64,000 nucleotides of DNA from Terriglobia bacterium (GCA_020073385.1 JAIQFH010000008.1:62001-126000), one strand, 5' to 3'. Counted from the first letter of the stretch, positions 8,436 to 17,983 are shown. A program made the numbers and translations. Notes: generated from the letters alone by a model not told the origin.

Positions 8436-9911
8436 TTACCAGGTGTAATGCGCGGTGTAGGTGATCACCTTCTCGCCGTCAGGCGCTATGGTGACAGGAA
8501 ATTCCACCGTCTGGCTATCCTTCTTCTTGTACTCGTCCGACTTCGCGGTGATCTCCCAATTCTTCCCGCGATAGAGATGTTCGACCACGCGCACCTCGAC
8601 TGCTTCCTTCTTGTGGTTGCGGACTCGAATCTCGAATGTCTCTGTCGCCGTAGTCCTCGACGTCTCGACGGTGTAGTTCGTGCGCCGGCGCTCACCCGTC
8701 ACGTCAAACGCGTTACCGGTGTAGATGCGAATCGTCTCGTCCTTAGGCGTGTGGTCGATCATGTTCTCGCCCGTGAATTCCACCTGGCCATCGTCATTGT
8801 GCCGGTAGAAGCGGACTCGCCCCTTGGGCAGCGGCATGCCCAGATGATTCGCTTCGGAATTCACGAACTCGCGCATGACCCAGATCTTCGGATTCGATTC
8901 CGTGCCGTAGGAATGATCGTTGCGAATATTCTCCCAGTTCCAACCGTTGTACCGGTTGGGATCAATCTTCGCCCCGTCATAAATATAGAGTTGCTTCGTC
9001 GCAACACCGGATGCGTGGATGAATTCCACCTGCTTGGTCTCGCGATCGCACAAGGTCGTGCTGTGCTCCAGAGTGTAAAGGTGGTACTCGTCAAAGGCTT
9101 TTTCGGTAACCGGGGGAGACATGGCATCCGCCGCCACGGCGGCGTTCTTAGCGGCAAGATATCTGTATTCCGTCCCGGGCTGAATCTTGTTCACATCGCC
9201 CGCCATGAGCTTGATGCGGGCATTCTCAAACGTGTGGCCACTGCGGTTGTCCATCGTGACCCAACCCACAATGTCCACCACATCGCCCTTCTCGGGCGCG
9301 ACAATGTTGTAATCCGCTTTCCAACTCATGCCCCCGGTGACATAGGAAAGCTCCGCGGGAAACTTCCCTGCTCTATCGCTGGCGATCACCCATTCCAGCC
9401 GCGGCTTCAGGATCGTCTCGCCGGTGAGATCAGGAAAGATCGGTGTCCCGGGCAGACCGAAGCGCAACTGGCCGCCGATCTCGATGATCGGTTCTTCCTG
9501 TGCAGGGTAGCCCTGGCTATAAGCGTTCACGTTGAAGTAGTCCGGCCGCACGAACCCACTGCGAATCACCTTTCCCTTCAACATCGAGTGATCGGGCAGT
9601 TCAAAATCAATGGTGCGCCCCTCGTAGAGCGAGAGCAATGAAAACTGCGAAACCGGGTCGTTGCGGTAATTCTGCTCCAGCACATTGATCACATGCCTGC
9701 CCGACGGATCCCGCAGGATCACCGAATCCGGCTCCAGGTGCATGGAGATGTCATTTACATTGACCTGATTTACGCCCGATTTCAGATCCACCGGCACATC
9801 TTGCCGGATCACTGCGAAATCCTGGTTATAGATGGTGAGTGATGGTTGCGAAGCCTGTTGTGCAAACAGACTGCAGCAGAAGACGAAAATGCAGACCAAG
9901 CGAGCGCGCAT
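8436..9911 (-). CDS. Exported DUF4139 domain protein
   Basis: 491 residues with a signal peptide (MRARLVCIFVFCCSLFAQQ). The body is beta-rich and matches the DUF4139 pattern: an early LTIYNQDFAVIRQDVPVDL segment, the GGMSWKADYNIV region and a C-terminal immunoglobulin-like part with ITYTAHYTW at the end. Function is unknown; the family is found as outer-surface or periplasmic proteins. It stands alone, with the proline dehydrogenase gene about 140 bp downstream on the same strand. Confidence 0.85.
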   Translation of the reverse strand: MRARLVCIFVFCCSLFAQQASQPSLTIYNQDFAVIRQDVPVDLKSGVNQVNVNDISMHLEPDSVILRDPSGRHVINVLEQNYRNDPVSQFSLLSLYEGRTIDFELPDHSMLKGKVIRSGFVRPDYFNVNAYSQGYPAQEEPIIEIGGQLRFGLPGTPIFPDLTGETILKPRLEWVIASDRAGKFPAELSYVTGGMSWKADYNIVAPEKGDVVDIVGWVTMDNRSGHTFENARIKLMAGDVNKIQPGTEYRYLAAKNAAVAADAMSPPVTEKAFDEYHLYTLEHSTTLCDRETKQVEFIHASGVATKQLYIYDGAKIDPNRYNGWNWENIRNDHSYGTESNPKIWVMREFVNSEANHLGMPLPKGRVRFYRHNDDGQVEFTGENMIDHTPKDETIRIYTGNAFDVTGERRRTNYTVETSRTTATETFEIRVRNHKKEAVEVRVVEHLYRGKNWEITAKSDEYKKKDSQTVEFPVTIAPDGEKVITYTAHYTW

Positions 9912-10190
9912 GGCAGCGATCCCTCCGAAGTTTCCCGAGAGTTCTTCTTTGAGTCTCGTAGCTCCTGGGCCTCGAACCCAGCCCGACTCAGCCTACCTCT
10001 GGAAGAACGCGAAAGGGAGTAACTCTTGCATCCCGGCCGGGCCCCTCTTTTTCCTTTGTCACGGTTACCGCAGTCACCATTTTTTATGCTTTTTTTCCCT
10101 GCCTTTCACAATCATCCTTCATCGTCCGTCCTTTATCCGGCTGGAACCTTGGTCGCGCCTTTGCTATCGTTGCCGCACAGGTGACCAAAG

Positions 10191-10538
10191 ATGACCGATC
10201 CTAATTGTCTGTTCTGCCGCATCATCGGCGGCAAGATTCCCGCGAAGAAGGTCTTCGAAGATGAGCACGTTTTCGCTTTTGAAGACGTTCATCCGCAAGC
10301 GCCTACGCATGTGCTCATCATTCCCAAACGACATTTTGCAGGATTAAAAGAAGCGGAGCGTAGTGACGCCGAAATCATTGGCCGCTGCCATCTGGCCGCG
10401 GCGATGATCGCCCGCCAGCGCAAGATCGAGCAGGGATACCGCACCGTCCTCAACGTTGGCCCCGGCGCTGGACAGTCAGTTTTTCACCTGCACGTCCACC
10501 TCCTCGGTGGACGCACACTCAGCTGGCCTCCGGGATGA
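10191..10538 (+). CDS. HIT family (histidine triad) nucleotide-binding protein
   Basis: 115 residues, typical of the HinT/PKCI branch. Starts with NCLFCRIIGGKIPAKKVFED, the canonical N-terminus, and carries the active-site triad in FHLHVHLLGGR near the end. HinT proteins hydrolyse purine nucleoside phosphoramidates in the cytoplasm. Its last 20 bp overlap the 3' end of the convergent membrane-protein gene. Confidence 0.94.
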   Translation: MTDPNCLFCRIIGGKIPAKKVFEDEHVFAFEDVHPQAPTHVLIIPKRHFAGLKEAERSDAEIIGRCHLAAAMIARQRKIEQGYRTVLNVGPGAGQSVFHLHVHLLGGRTLSWPPG

Positions 10539-11268
10539 CATCCGTACTAGCAGACCCGAAACGTCCCAATTGGTTAAGGCGTATTGCAACTAGCGGCAGC
10601 CATAAGAAATAAAGCGGGCCGGCAACGAACATCAGCAATGCACCAGCCGAAGGCCAAAAGACTCCAACAAAAATGTGGAGCAAATCCAGCCCGTGCGTGA
10701 CCAGACCGGAATACGCGGTCAGTTTGCCAAACACGGTAGAGCGCAACATCGCGACAGAAATAAGCACTCCCGCAAGCTGCAACATGGAGCCACCCATCTT
10801 CGCGCCCATGCCATGCCAGGTGTCGTTGGAGACCACCGCCTCTCCAGCCGCCAACAACATCGCTTTTCGCCCCTCATTGTCCGTCGCGGCGTACTGATCG
10901 CTTAGGTAAGCCAGGGAGAAGATGGAAGCGCTGGCGAGAACGAGAGTGACTCCCATCAAAGCCGATACCGTTCCGATTGTCGCCAGCCCGGGACAGTCTC
11001 GGCGCAACGCCAGGAAGAGGCCTGCATAGAGAAGGCCGAATAGCGGCATGATGAGGATTGTCAGCAGATCCAATCGCAGTAGGGCAACGATCCGTTTCTT
11101 TTGGAGGAGATCGAAGCATTCCTGGACTGTGGCCGGCGCGCCGCCCAGCCACACGAGTATGAAGATGGTAAGTACGGAGTAGACGAACAGGATCAGAGCA
11201 GCCAGTGCAGCCAGTCGGCAAATTCCCTTCCAGCGATCCTCAACGGGGTCAGGATTCTGGAGATCCAA
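10519..11268 (-). CDS. Polytopic membrane protein, DUF4386-like
   Basis: 249 residues if translation starts at the TTG at 11268, which has a strong GGGAGG 9 nt upstream; a longer frame from 11325 lacks such a site. About six hydrophobic segments (for example LAALAALILFVYSVLTIFILVWL and LLTILIMPLFGLLYAGLFLAL). Loops resemble DUF4386 membrane proteins of unknown role. It overlaps the HIT gene by 20 bp tail to tail. Confidence 0.7.
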   Translation of the reverse strand: MDLQNPDPVEDRWKGICRLAALAALILFVYSVLTIFILVWLGGAPATVQECFDLLQKKRIVALLRLDLLTILIMPLFGLLYAGLFLALRRDCPGLATIGTVSALMGVTLVLASASIFSLAYLSDQYAATDNEGRKAMLLAAGEAVVSNDTWHGMGAKMGGSMLQLAGVLISVAMLRSTVFGKLTAYSGLVTHGLDLLHIFVGVFWPSAGALLMFVAGPLYFLWLPLVAIRLNQLGRFGSASTDVIPEAS

Positions 11269-11406
11269 GTTATGATTCCTCCCTCGAACTGGCGGAATCC
11301 TAAGGCCGCAGGAATGGGCGAGCAAGGACTGAAATCACAGAGACGAAAGTCGACGCGGCCTTAAGGTGGCCGAGCAGGAATAGCTGAGTGGATCAACCGA
11401 GAACGT

Positions 11407-12069
11407 CTACTGCACCGTCGGCTCGGCGTCTTCCGGCGCCCCATGGCGCCGCAGCAATTGCGGAAGATTCTGCGAGAACGCCGACCGGGGCAGAACCATG
11501 TCACATCCCACTTCATGCGCCTTCTGCTTCAGATCGCCTTGAACGTGCGAAAGGAACCCGATAATCGACGTCCCCTTCTTCAGCTTGCTCTTCAGTTTCG
11601 GAATCAAGGTCAGCGGTTTCACGCTGTTGTTGTTCAGGTCGAAGATGATTAGTGACGGCTTCTCTTCCCCATTCAGCTGCATCTTCTCCACCAAGTCCTT
11701 GTCGCTCTTCACGAATTCCACTTTCACGTTGAGCTTCTTCGCGGTCTCTTGAATCTTCGCCATGAAGAACAGATCTTCAATGAAGGCAAAGATGCGCGAA
11801 TTCGCATCGACGTTCGCCGGCAGAGGCTCGGGGTCGGGCTGCGGATACTGCGTCGGGAAACCAGGCCGCGGACGTCCGCCCTTGTGCCCATTATTGTTTC
11901 CGCCCATAACGGCGCGATAACTGTGGTCCATAGGGGCCGTGTAGATGCCGTCCTTATTCTCGCGGCTTAAGCCCTGTCCGGGACGCTGCCCCCTCTGATT
12001 GTGTTGACGGCGGCCTCTCCGCCGCCTTCTTCCTCCGCCACCGGAGTTCTTTCCTGGTCCTGCGTTCAT
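11407..12069 (-). CDS. Receiver-like domain protein with Arg/Gly-rich N-terminus
   Basis: 220 residues from the ATG at 12069 (MNAGPGKN). Residues about 10-60 are extremely basic (GGRRRRRGRRQ), as in nucleic-acid-binding tails. The rest forms an alpha/beta domain similar to a response-regulator receiver: IFAFIEDLFFMAKIQETAKK, then SLIIFDLNN in the phosphoacceptor-strand position, then IIGFLSHV. Whether it is phosphorylated is unclear. No kinase gene is adjacent. Confidence 0.65.
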   Translation of the reverse strand: MNAGPGKNSGGGGRRRRRGRRQHNQRGQRPGQGLSRENKDGIYTAPMDHSYRAVMGGNNNGHKGGRPRPGFPTQYPQPDPEPLPANVDANSRIFAFIEDLFFMAKIQETAKKLNVKVEFVKSDKDLVEKMQLNGEEKPSLIIFDLNNNSVKPLTLIPKLKSKLKKGTSIIGFLSHVQGDLKQKAHEVGCDMVLPRSAFSQNLPQLLRRHGAPEDAEPTVQ

Positions 12070-12478
12070 AGTCCTCTCAAATTGGTTCACAGAAGTTGCA
12101 AAGCTTTACAGATCTCGAAATGCTGCTGGGGTGTGGCTCGACAGCGGTGTGCAAGGCGCAGCCCGGGCACACTCTCATCCTTCTTCTGCGCAGTGCGAAT
12201 TACGACGGAACACACCCTGGAACGAACCCCAAACCTGCAAAAGACCGCTCTCGCGAATGAAAATTCAAATCGGCTTCAATTTTCCGTTTATCGGATCCGT
12301 AGGCGTCGCCTCGGAATGGCTGACGCAGAAGGCCTTCGCGGGAACGAGGCCTAAATGAGAACACTTTTATGGTACTCGTCCTCGCCCACGGGCGCAAGAC
12401 CCCCATCCACCTCAATTTTGCACAGGAGGTCATGGACGACGAGTGTGCGCTTAACCGGCTAATCAGATCAACCTGAGC
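12070..12478. other. Intergenic region without an assigned gene
   Basis: About 400 bp between two minus-strand genes. A 35-codon plus-strand frame at 12371-12478 (MVLVLAHGRKTPIHL...) is open but has no supporting context. I see no tRNA, clear promoter or terminator. Confidence 0.4.
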
Positions 12479-13729
12479 CTAGATTTCCACTGACAGTGCA
12501 CGAGCCCACTGCTGTGCCTGCCAATAGCAAGCCGCCACATCGTCGGCGTCCAGCCGCAACCCCGCGCTTAGCGCAGCCGCCGCCTCCCACTCCCCGCTTT
12601 CATGCGCCAGCATCAGCTGAAACACAGGACGCAGAGCGCTTGGCTGTCCCAACAATACCGCATTCGTCGCTGCGTCCAGCGGGATTTTTTCCAGCACGGC
12701 CTGCATGGGTGTCTCCAACATGGCGTCGATCAGTGATAGCAGGCCCATCAGGAACAAATCCGATTCTCCATGGGCCACTTTGGGCGCGAGCAACTCGCAG
12801 AACCGTCCCCGCACCAGCGCTGAGAGCACCAGATCGCTGGTCTTGTCTTGTCCTGCTCCCACCGCTGCTATCAACCGTACCCATCGCCGCAAATCGCGTT
12901 CGCCCAGCAGCGACAATGCATGCCTCACAGAATGGATCTCCTTCTTGAAAGCAAACACAGCCGAATTCAGATATCGCAACAGCCGGTAGCAGACCGATGC
13001 TTCTTCCTTCACCAGCTTCTCCAGGCCCGGTACGTCCAGTTCCGGACGCGATACTTCCTGCAACATGCGTATGTAATGCAGCCGGTTCGCGGGCATGTCG
13101 TGCGTGCCCATCATCTCCGGGCGGCGGAAAAAATATCCCTGGAAATAAACGAAGCCCTGATCCCGCGCCTGCTCGAACTGACCTTGCGTTTCGACTTTTT
13201 CGGCCAGCATCCGGCAGCGCCACGGCCCAAACTGCTTCATCAACCGCTCACGCTCCTCTTGCGTTGTAAGCAGCCAGTCAACCTTGATGATGTCGGCCAT
13301 CTCGGCCAGCGGTTCGCGCTGGTCGTCGGCGACGTAGTCGTCGAGGGCAATCATGTATCCCTGCTCTTTCAGGCTGTGACATGCAGTCATGACATCGGGA
13401 TCGGCAGAAACCGTTTCCAGAATCTCCACCACCGTCGTTGTCGATGGCAGAAGTCCGACCAGACCCTTGATCAAGGTGTCGCGCGTACAGTTCACGAAAG
13501 CTCGGCGACCGTCGCACAACACATCCAGACCCATCACCAGCGAGCGGTCGAGCGTGGCTCGCGATGCCTCATCTGCATCGCCAACAAAGCAGTTCTCCAG
13601 GCTGTCGCGAAACAGCAACTCGTAACCGAACACGTTCTCCTCGCGATCGAAGATCGGCTGCCGCGCCACATACCGCATCGCCCGGGCATTGCGCAACGGG
13701 GCCGACGCTGTAGCTTGTCCTGAAGACAT
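12479..13729 (-). CDS. EAL-HDOD signalling protein (YuxH-like)
   Basis: 416 residues from the ATG at 13729. An N-terminal EAL-type domain (RQPIFDREENVFGYELLFRD, later IALDDY and IKVDWLL) is followed by an HDOD domain (LVKEEASVCYRLLRYLNS, ALSLLGERDLRRW). The catalytic Glu-Ala-Leu is replaced by ELL, and several metal-binding acidic residues of active c-di-GMP phosphodiesterases are absent. This is the usual state in EAL-HDOD fusions, which are thought to act in regulation rather than catalysis. Confidence 0.88.
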   Translation of the reverse strand: MSSGQATASAPLRNARAMRYVARQPIFDREENVFGYELLFRDSLENCFVGDADEASRATLDRSLVMGLDVLCDGRRAFVNCTRDTLIKGLVGLLPSTTTVVEILETVSADPDVMTACHSLKEQGYMIALDDYVADDQREPLAEMADIIKVDWLLTTQEERERLMKQFGPWRCRMLAEKVETQGQFEQARDQGFVYFQGYFFRRPEMMGTHDMPANRLHYIRMLQEVSRPELDVPGLEKLVKEEASVCYRLLRYLNSAVFAFKKEIHSVRHALSLLGERDLRRWVRLIAAVGAGQDKTSDLVLSALVRGRFCELLAPKVAHGESDLFLMGLLSLIDAMLETPMQAVLEKIPLDAATNAVLLGQPSALRPVFQLMLAHESGEWEAAAALSAGLRLDADDVAACYWQAQQWARALSVEI

Positions 13730-13840
13730 GTTGCCCACGTATATCAGTATCGGCAGGAACGGCAAAAATCTGAGCGACCAGCGACTTCAGTTCAGAGATA
13801 AGGACACTCTCAGGGAAGAGATTGGAAGAGATTCGACGAG

Positions 13841-13892
13841 CGAGGGTGCCCCATCCTTGTCGCGTCTTGTGTGACAGGTTTGGGGATTTTGA
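13841..13892 (+). repeat. Intergenic repeat, copy 1 (family also at 35517)
   Basis: Begins CGAGGGTGCCCCATCCTTGT and ends TGGGGATTTTGA. It matches 35517-35567 almost base for base, apart from a few substitutions and one 1-bp gap. It lies between pheT and the EAL-HDOD gene. The CCCCATCC and GGTTTGGGG parts can pair, so this is a palindromic repeat. A diverged relative occurs at about 44304-44340. Confidence 0.75.
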
Positions 13893-13936
13893 CTTTGACT
13901 CTGCTCGTGCGTTTGACTTCGAAGCTGCCAGCCGTT

Positions 13937-16084
13937 CTAAGCCCTCTGCACCCCGCCCAACTTGGTCAGCGCATCCACAATCTTCCCCGACCACTGCGCC
14001 ACTTCCTCCTCGCGCAGCGTGCGCTCGTTCGATTGAAACCGCGCACGCAGCAAGATCGAATACTTCCCCGCCGCGATCGACTCGCCCCGGAAAATCTCGA
14101 CGGGACGCAGTTCGCGCAAAGTCGTCAGGCCAAGCGAGTCGACTAACCGCCGCATCTGCTCAAAGACAACATCATCGGCGAATACGAACGAAAAATCTCT
14201 CTCCACCGCCGGATACTTGCCCAGGGGCGCAAACTTCACCACGCGCAAGCCCACGTCGTACAACTGCTCCAGATCGATTTCCGCGAGGAACACATCTTGC
14301 CGCAGCTTCTTTTCCTCTGCGACCGCGGGATGAATCTGCCCAAGCTCTGCAACCACCACGCCGCTCATCAGTGCACGTGCTGACCGTCCGGGGTGATAAT
14401 ACCCGGTCGCGCCGGGCTCGTATCGAGCCTTGCAACCGAATGGCGCCAACAGCTTCTCCACGTCGCCTTTGAACCCACGAAACGCCTCGGCGGCAGCTGC
14501 ATGCTCTCCCTTGCTCACATCGAGCGAGCCACTCGCGGGCAGAACGCCACGTACCGCGTCCAACGTCGCACCGAGACATGCACGCCGAGGCTCCACACGC
14601 TCACCATTTGACATCTCGTATACGCTGCCCATTTCAAACAGCCGCGCCTCCGGGACATCGCGATTCAAATTCCACGCCAGCATGTCGAGCATGCCCGGCA
14701 CGAGCGACGTCCGCATCACCGACGCCTCTTCGCTCAGCGGATTCTCCAATTCCAGCACCTGCGCGCCCGACGAAAACCTCTCCGCGTCGGCATGAGAGAT
14801 GAATGTCAGCGACAACGCTTCGTTGTACCCCAGCGCCAGCGCGCGCCGGCGCAGCGTCGCATCCATCTTCGCGTGCGGCAACTCGACGACAGCACCGCTA
14901 TACGCGGGCAGAGTATTCGGGAATTTGTCATAGCCATGCAGCCGCGCGATCTCTTCGATGATGTCGATCTCGCGCTCCACATCGAGCCTCCAGCTCGGGA
15001 TCTGCACGCGAAATTGCGCGTCCCCCTGGCCCTCCGGTATCAGCTCGAATCCCAATCGTTTCAGCAGACGATAGATGAGACCGGCATCCAACCCCTCGCC
15101 TAGGATTCGCCGAACTTCATTCACATGAAGAATGACCGGAGCCTGGTCCATTTTCTTGGAGATTACGTCCACGACATCGCCGACCAGTTCTCCGCCACCC
15201 GAATCCAGAATCATCTGCGCCACCAGATCGCAGGAAGGGACGGTGGACTCGAAGTCCGCGCCCCGCTCGAACCGGTGTGACGCATCGGTGTGCAGAGCAT
15301 GCCGCCGCGACATCTTGCGAACGATCCCCGGATCCCACCACGCCGATTCAATCACGATGTTCCGCGTTTTCTCTGTGATCATTGTGTCGTATCCGCCCAT
15401 AACGCCTGCCAGTCCGACGGGCTTCTTCGCATCGCAGACCACGAGATCTTCTGTCGTCAGCTTGCGCTCGACGCCGTCGAGCGTCTTCAGCGTTTCTCCA
15501 GCCCGCGCCTTGCGCACGACGATTCGTCCGCCTTCGAGCAGGTCTGCGTCGAACACGTGCGTCGGTTTTCCGATCTCCCAGAGAACGTAGTTCGTGGCGT
15601 CCACCGCATTCGAGATCGGCCGCTGATCCAGCAACTGCAACCGACGTGCGATCTTCTCCGGCGATGGCTTGATGTGTGTATTGCGAATCACGCGAGCCGA
15701 GAACCGCGGACAAAACGCTGGCTCTTCCACGGTGATCGGGAATGGCGTGCCTTCAGCCGTGGTCGCGGGCGCGCTGTTCGTGGAAGAGCGGCCCTTCAGG
15801 GCCGCGTCAGGTGCATTCGAAGTCGCGGCTCTAGCCGCTGAGGGTAACTTCGGCGCGATTGGCTTCAGCGGCAAATCGTAGATAGCCGCGGCCTCCCGCG
15901 CCACACCGTAGTGATTCATCGCATCCGGACGATTCGTCCCGATCTCCATCTCGAAGACGGTGTCGCTGCCCGTCCCGCTGATCCCCTCGACCGAAATACC
16001 AACGTTAGTCAAATCCTCGGCAAGACGGTGGTCGTCGACCGTGAGGTCAACGTAATCGCGAATCCATTGTGTAGATAATTTCAT
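13937..16084 (-). CDS. pheT: Phenylalanine-tRNA ligase beta subunit, short form with repeat-derived linker
   Basis: 715 residues; E. coli-type PheT is about 795. After the N-terminal KLSTQWIRDYVDL segment the protein goes directly to the B3/B4-like region (FEMEIGTNRPDAMNHYGVAREA), so the EMAP-type tRNA-binding OB domain is absent. The core (EEIARLHGYDKFPNTLPAY) and the C-terminal anticodon-binding fold (KYPAVERDFSFVF) are present. Residues 81-102 are encoded by a 66-bp palindromic repeat at 15779-15844, inside a low-complexity linker of residues about 78-113. PheT acts with PheS as an alpha2-beta2 enzyme; pheS lies 109 bp upstream. Confidence 0.96.
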   Translation of the reverse strand: MKLSTQWIRDYVDLTVDDHRLAEDLTNVGISVEGISGTGSDTVFEMEIGTNRPDAMNHYGVAREAAAIYDLPLKPIAPKLPSAARAATSNAPDAALKGRSSTNSAPATTAEGTPFPITVEEPAFCPRFSARVIRNTHIKPSPEKIARRLQLLDQRPISNAVDATNYVLWEIGKPTHVFDADLLEGGRIVVRKARAGETLKTLDGVERKLTTEDLVVCDAKKPVGLAGVMGGYDTMITEKTRNIVIESAWWDPGIVRKMSRRHALHTDASHRFERGADFESTVPSCDLVAQMILDSGGGELVGDVVDVISKKMDQAPVILHVNEVRRILGEGLDAGLIYRLLKRLGFELIPEGQGDAQFRVQIPSWRLDVEREIDIIEEIARLHGYDKFPNTLPAYSGAVVELPHAKMDATLRRRALALGYNEALSLTFISHADAERFSSGAQVLELENPLSEEASVMRTSLVPGMLDMLAWNLNRDVPEARLFEMGSVYEMSNGERVEPRRACLGATLDAVRGVLPASGSLDVSKGEHAAAAEAFRGFKGDVEKLLAPFGCKARYEPGATGYYHPGRSARALMSGVVVAELGQIHPAVAEEKKLRQDVFLAEIDLEQLYDVGLRVVKFAPLGKYPAVERDFSFVFADDVVFEQMRRLVDSLGLTTLRELRPVEIFRGESIAAGKYSILLRARFQSNERTLREEEVAQWSGKIVDALTKLGGVQRA
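15779..15844 (-). repeat. Bipartite palindromic repeat inside the pheT reading frame
   Basis: 66 bp (22 codons, no frameshift). One hairpin is GCGGCTCTAGCCGC (15825-15838), the other GCGGCCCTGAAGGGCCGC followed by CTCTTCCACG (15779-15806, read on the minus strand). The second half is identical to intergenic copies at 39137-39164 and 47619-47646. It encodes an Ala/Ser-rich stretch containing DAALKGRSST. Confidence 0.85.
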
Positions 16085-16193
16085 TTCCGTTCTGTCATCT
16101 GAGCGGAGTCGAGGGATCCCTACTCCCTCGACCGAAAGCCGCTACTCGAATACAGCTAGCACAGTGCGGCCGAAACGGACTGCTGTATCCGCT
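16085..16193. other. pheS-pheT spacer with palindrome
   Basis: 109 bp between two genes usually close together. 16097-16137 contains a stem built from GAGTCGAGGGATCC and CTCCCTCGACC. It resembles the first half of the repeat at 17349-17465 and is probably a degenerate intergenic repeat rather than an attenuator. Confidence 0.45.
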
Positions 16194-17303
16194 TCATGCA
16201 AACTGCTCCAAAAACCTCACATCCCCCTGAAAGAAGTACTGCAAATCATCCACGCCGTATTTCAGCAGCGCCAACCGGTCGACGCCCATCCCGAATGCAA
16301 ATCCCGAAACCCTCTTGGGATCGTACCCGTTATCCTTCACAAACTCGAAGACGTTCGGATCCACCATCCCGCAGCCCAGCACTTCAATCCATCCAGTCTG
16401 CTTGCACGGACGGCAAGGGTCCGCCCCGCGTTTCCCGCTTCCGCCACAGATGAAGCACGTCACGTAAAGTTCCGCGCTCGGCTCTGTGAACGGGAAGAAC
16501 GACGGCCGGAAGTGCGTCTTTACCGACGACCCGAACAGCGCCTTCATCGCATGATCGAGTGTCCCCTTCAGGTCGCCGAATGTGATGTTCGTATCGACCG
16601 CCAGCCCCTCGATCTGATGAAACATCGGCGAGTGGCTCGCATCCGGAGGATCGTTGCGATGCACCGTGCCGGGAATCACGATACGAATCGGCGGCCGCAT
16701 CTTCTCCATCGTTCGAATCTGCACGGGAGAAGTATGCGTCCGCAGCAGCAATCGCTCGCGTTGCTGCTTCGACTGCTGCGCCGCGATGAAAAGCGTATCC
16801 TGCGTATCGCGCGCCGGGTGGTTTGGCGGAAAATTCAACGCCTCGAAGTTGTAGTAATCGGTCTCGACGACGGGCCCCTCAGCCACGGAATATCCGAGTT
16901 TCTGGAACACCCCGACAATCTCGTGCATCGTCTTAATCACCGGATGCTCGGCCCCAATCGGCCGGCGAATGCCCGGAAGGGAGACGTCAACGCTCTCGCC
17001 CGCCTGCGAATCCTCTGCAGCGACATGCGCCTTCTCGACCAGTTCCGTAACCCGCGCCTTCAATTCGTTAACGCGGATTCCAGCTTCACGCTTGGCTTCT
17101 TTCGGCGCGCCCTTCAGCCACAAATCGTTGATCTGCGTCAGAATCCCATTTTTCCGCGCCAACCACCTGTCGCGGAATGACTTCAAATCGGTATCTGTAC
17201 GGACCTCGCCGGATTCCACCGCACACGCAGCAATGCACTCACCTGCGACCCTGTCCAGCGCCGCCGAGGAATAGTCCGTCAATTTGGGAACGGTGTAAGC
17301 CAT
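16194..17303 (-). CDS. pheS: Phenylalanine-tRNA ligase alpha subunit
   Basis: 369 residues from the ATG at 17303 (MAYTVPKLTD); 29 further upstream codons are open but fall in repeat sequence. Class II synthetase core: motif 2 (GTVHRNDPPDASHSPMFHQIEG), FRPSFFPFTEPSAE, and motif 3 (GFAFGMGVDRLALLKYG). The N-terminal coiled coil is present. It forms the catalytic subunit with PheT. It lies downstream of infC-rpmI-rplT, the common bacterial order, but is separated from rplT by a 230-bp spacer. Confidence 0.97.
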   Translation of the reverse strand: MAYTVPKLTDYSSAALDRVAGECIAACAVESGEVRTDTDLKSFRDRWLARKNGILTQINDLWLKGAPKEAKREAGIRVNELKARVTELVEKAHVAAEDSQAGESVDVSLPGIRRPIGAEHPVIKTMHEIVGVFQKLGYSVAEGPVVETDYYNFEALNFPPNHPARDTQDTLFIAAQQSKQQRERLLLRTHTSPVQIRTMEKMRPPIRIVIPGTVHRNDPPDASHSPMFHQIEGLAVDTNITFGDLKGTLDHAMKALFGSSVKTHFRPSFFPFTEPSAELYVTCFICGGSGKRGADPCRPCKQTGWIEVLGCGMVDPNVFEFVKDNGYDPKRVSGFAFGMGVDRLALLKYGVDDLQYFFQGDVRFLEQFA

Positions 17304-17348
17304 GTCTGGAGTTTGTGTGGGAACGGCATAAGCCACGCCCAGAGCTTT

Positions 17349-17465
17349 GTCATTCCGAGTCGCGATAGCGACGAGGGATCTGCTGTTCACTCACCACGAG
17401 CGCACAGCAGATTCCTCGCACGTCCTCTCCGCGCTCACGCGCGTCTGCGGACGGCTCAGAATGAC
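17349..17465. repeat. Long palindromic repeat in the rplT-pheS spacer
   Basis: Outer arms GTCATTCCGAG (17349-17359) and CTCAGAATGAC (17455-17465) pair at 10 of 11 positions. Inner arms GAGGGATCTGCTGT and CACAGCAGATTCCTC also pair. A partial copy of the inner arm lies at about 45903-45940. A transcript reading through would form a stable structure ahead of pheS. Confidence 0.75.
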
Positions 17466-17534
17466 AAGTTATACAAGAATGCGGAACGAAATGATCGATG
17501 CCTTTCGATGGCTCTGCCCCGCCTGACGTCTGTC

Positions 17535-17891
17535 CTACGCCAGCGCCGTCTTCGCTTGCGACGCCAGCCCCGCAAATCCCGACGGATCATTCACGGCCAG
17601 GTCCGCCAGTATCTTGCGGTCCAGTTCGACTCCCGCAACCTTCAGGCCGTGGATGAACTGGTTGTAGCTCATGCCGTTCAGCTTGGCCGCGGCGCCGATA
17701 CGCACGATCCACAGCGAGCGGAACTGCCGCTTGCGCTGCTTGCGCCCGGCATAGGCAAACTTCAGCCCACGCTCGACCGATTCTTTCGCCGAGCGGTACA
17801 GCTTCGATTTTGTCAGGAAATAGCCGCTTGCGCGGTCAAGTATCTTCTTGCGTTTCTGGCGGCGTTTGGTTCCGCGCTTTACACGAGGCAT
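17535..17891 (-). CDS. rplT: 50S ribosomal protein L20
   Basis: 118 residues, standard length. Starts [20 protein letters not shown] and contains the conserved [18 protein letters not shown] region. L20 binds 23S rRNA early in assembly and in many bacteria represses its own operon by binding the mRNA. It is preceded by rpmI and infC and is 180 bp from rpmI, a spacer filled by a large inverted repeat. Confidence 0.98.
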   Translation of the reverse strand: MPRVKRGTKRRQKRKKILDRASGYFLTKSKLYRSAKESVERGLKFAYAGRKQRKRQFRSLWIVRIGAAAKLNGMSYNQFIHGLKVAGVELDRKILADLAVNDPSGFAGLASQAKTALA

Positions 17892-17983
17892 GGTGCTCTC
17901 CTTTTTGCTTTCGTTTTATGGCGGCTGGAGGTAAGGACGATTCGCCTTGGCGGCGATCGATGGCCTCTTCACACGCCGGAGCA

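Noticed and set aside
8403-9641. 412-codon open frame on the plus strand
   Set aside because: Fully antisense to the DUF4139 gene, no domain resemblance; a high-GC shadow frame.
9964-9982. T-arm-like hairpin (CTGGGCCTCGAACCCAG) suggesting a tRNA
   Set aside because: Neither strand offers a matching acceptor stem, D-arm or anticodon arm around it; a chance palindrome upstream of the DUF4139 gene.
12848-13723. 291-codon plus-strand frame
   Set aside because: Antisense to the EAL-HDOD gene; composition rich in His/Arg/Gln as expected for a shadow.
16164-17180. 338-codon plus-strand frame
   Set aside because: Antisense to pheS, whose family match is certain.
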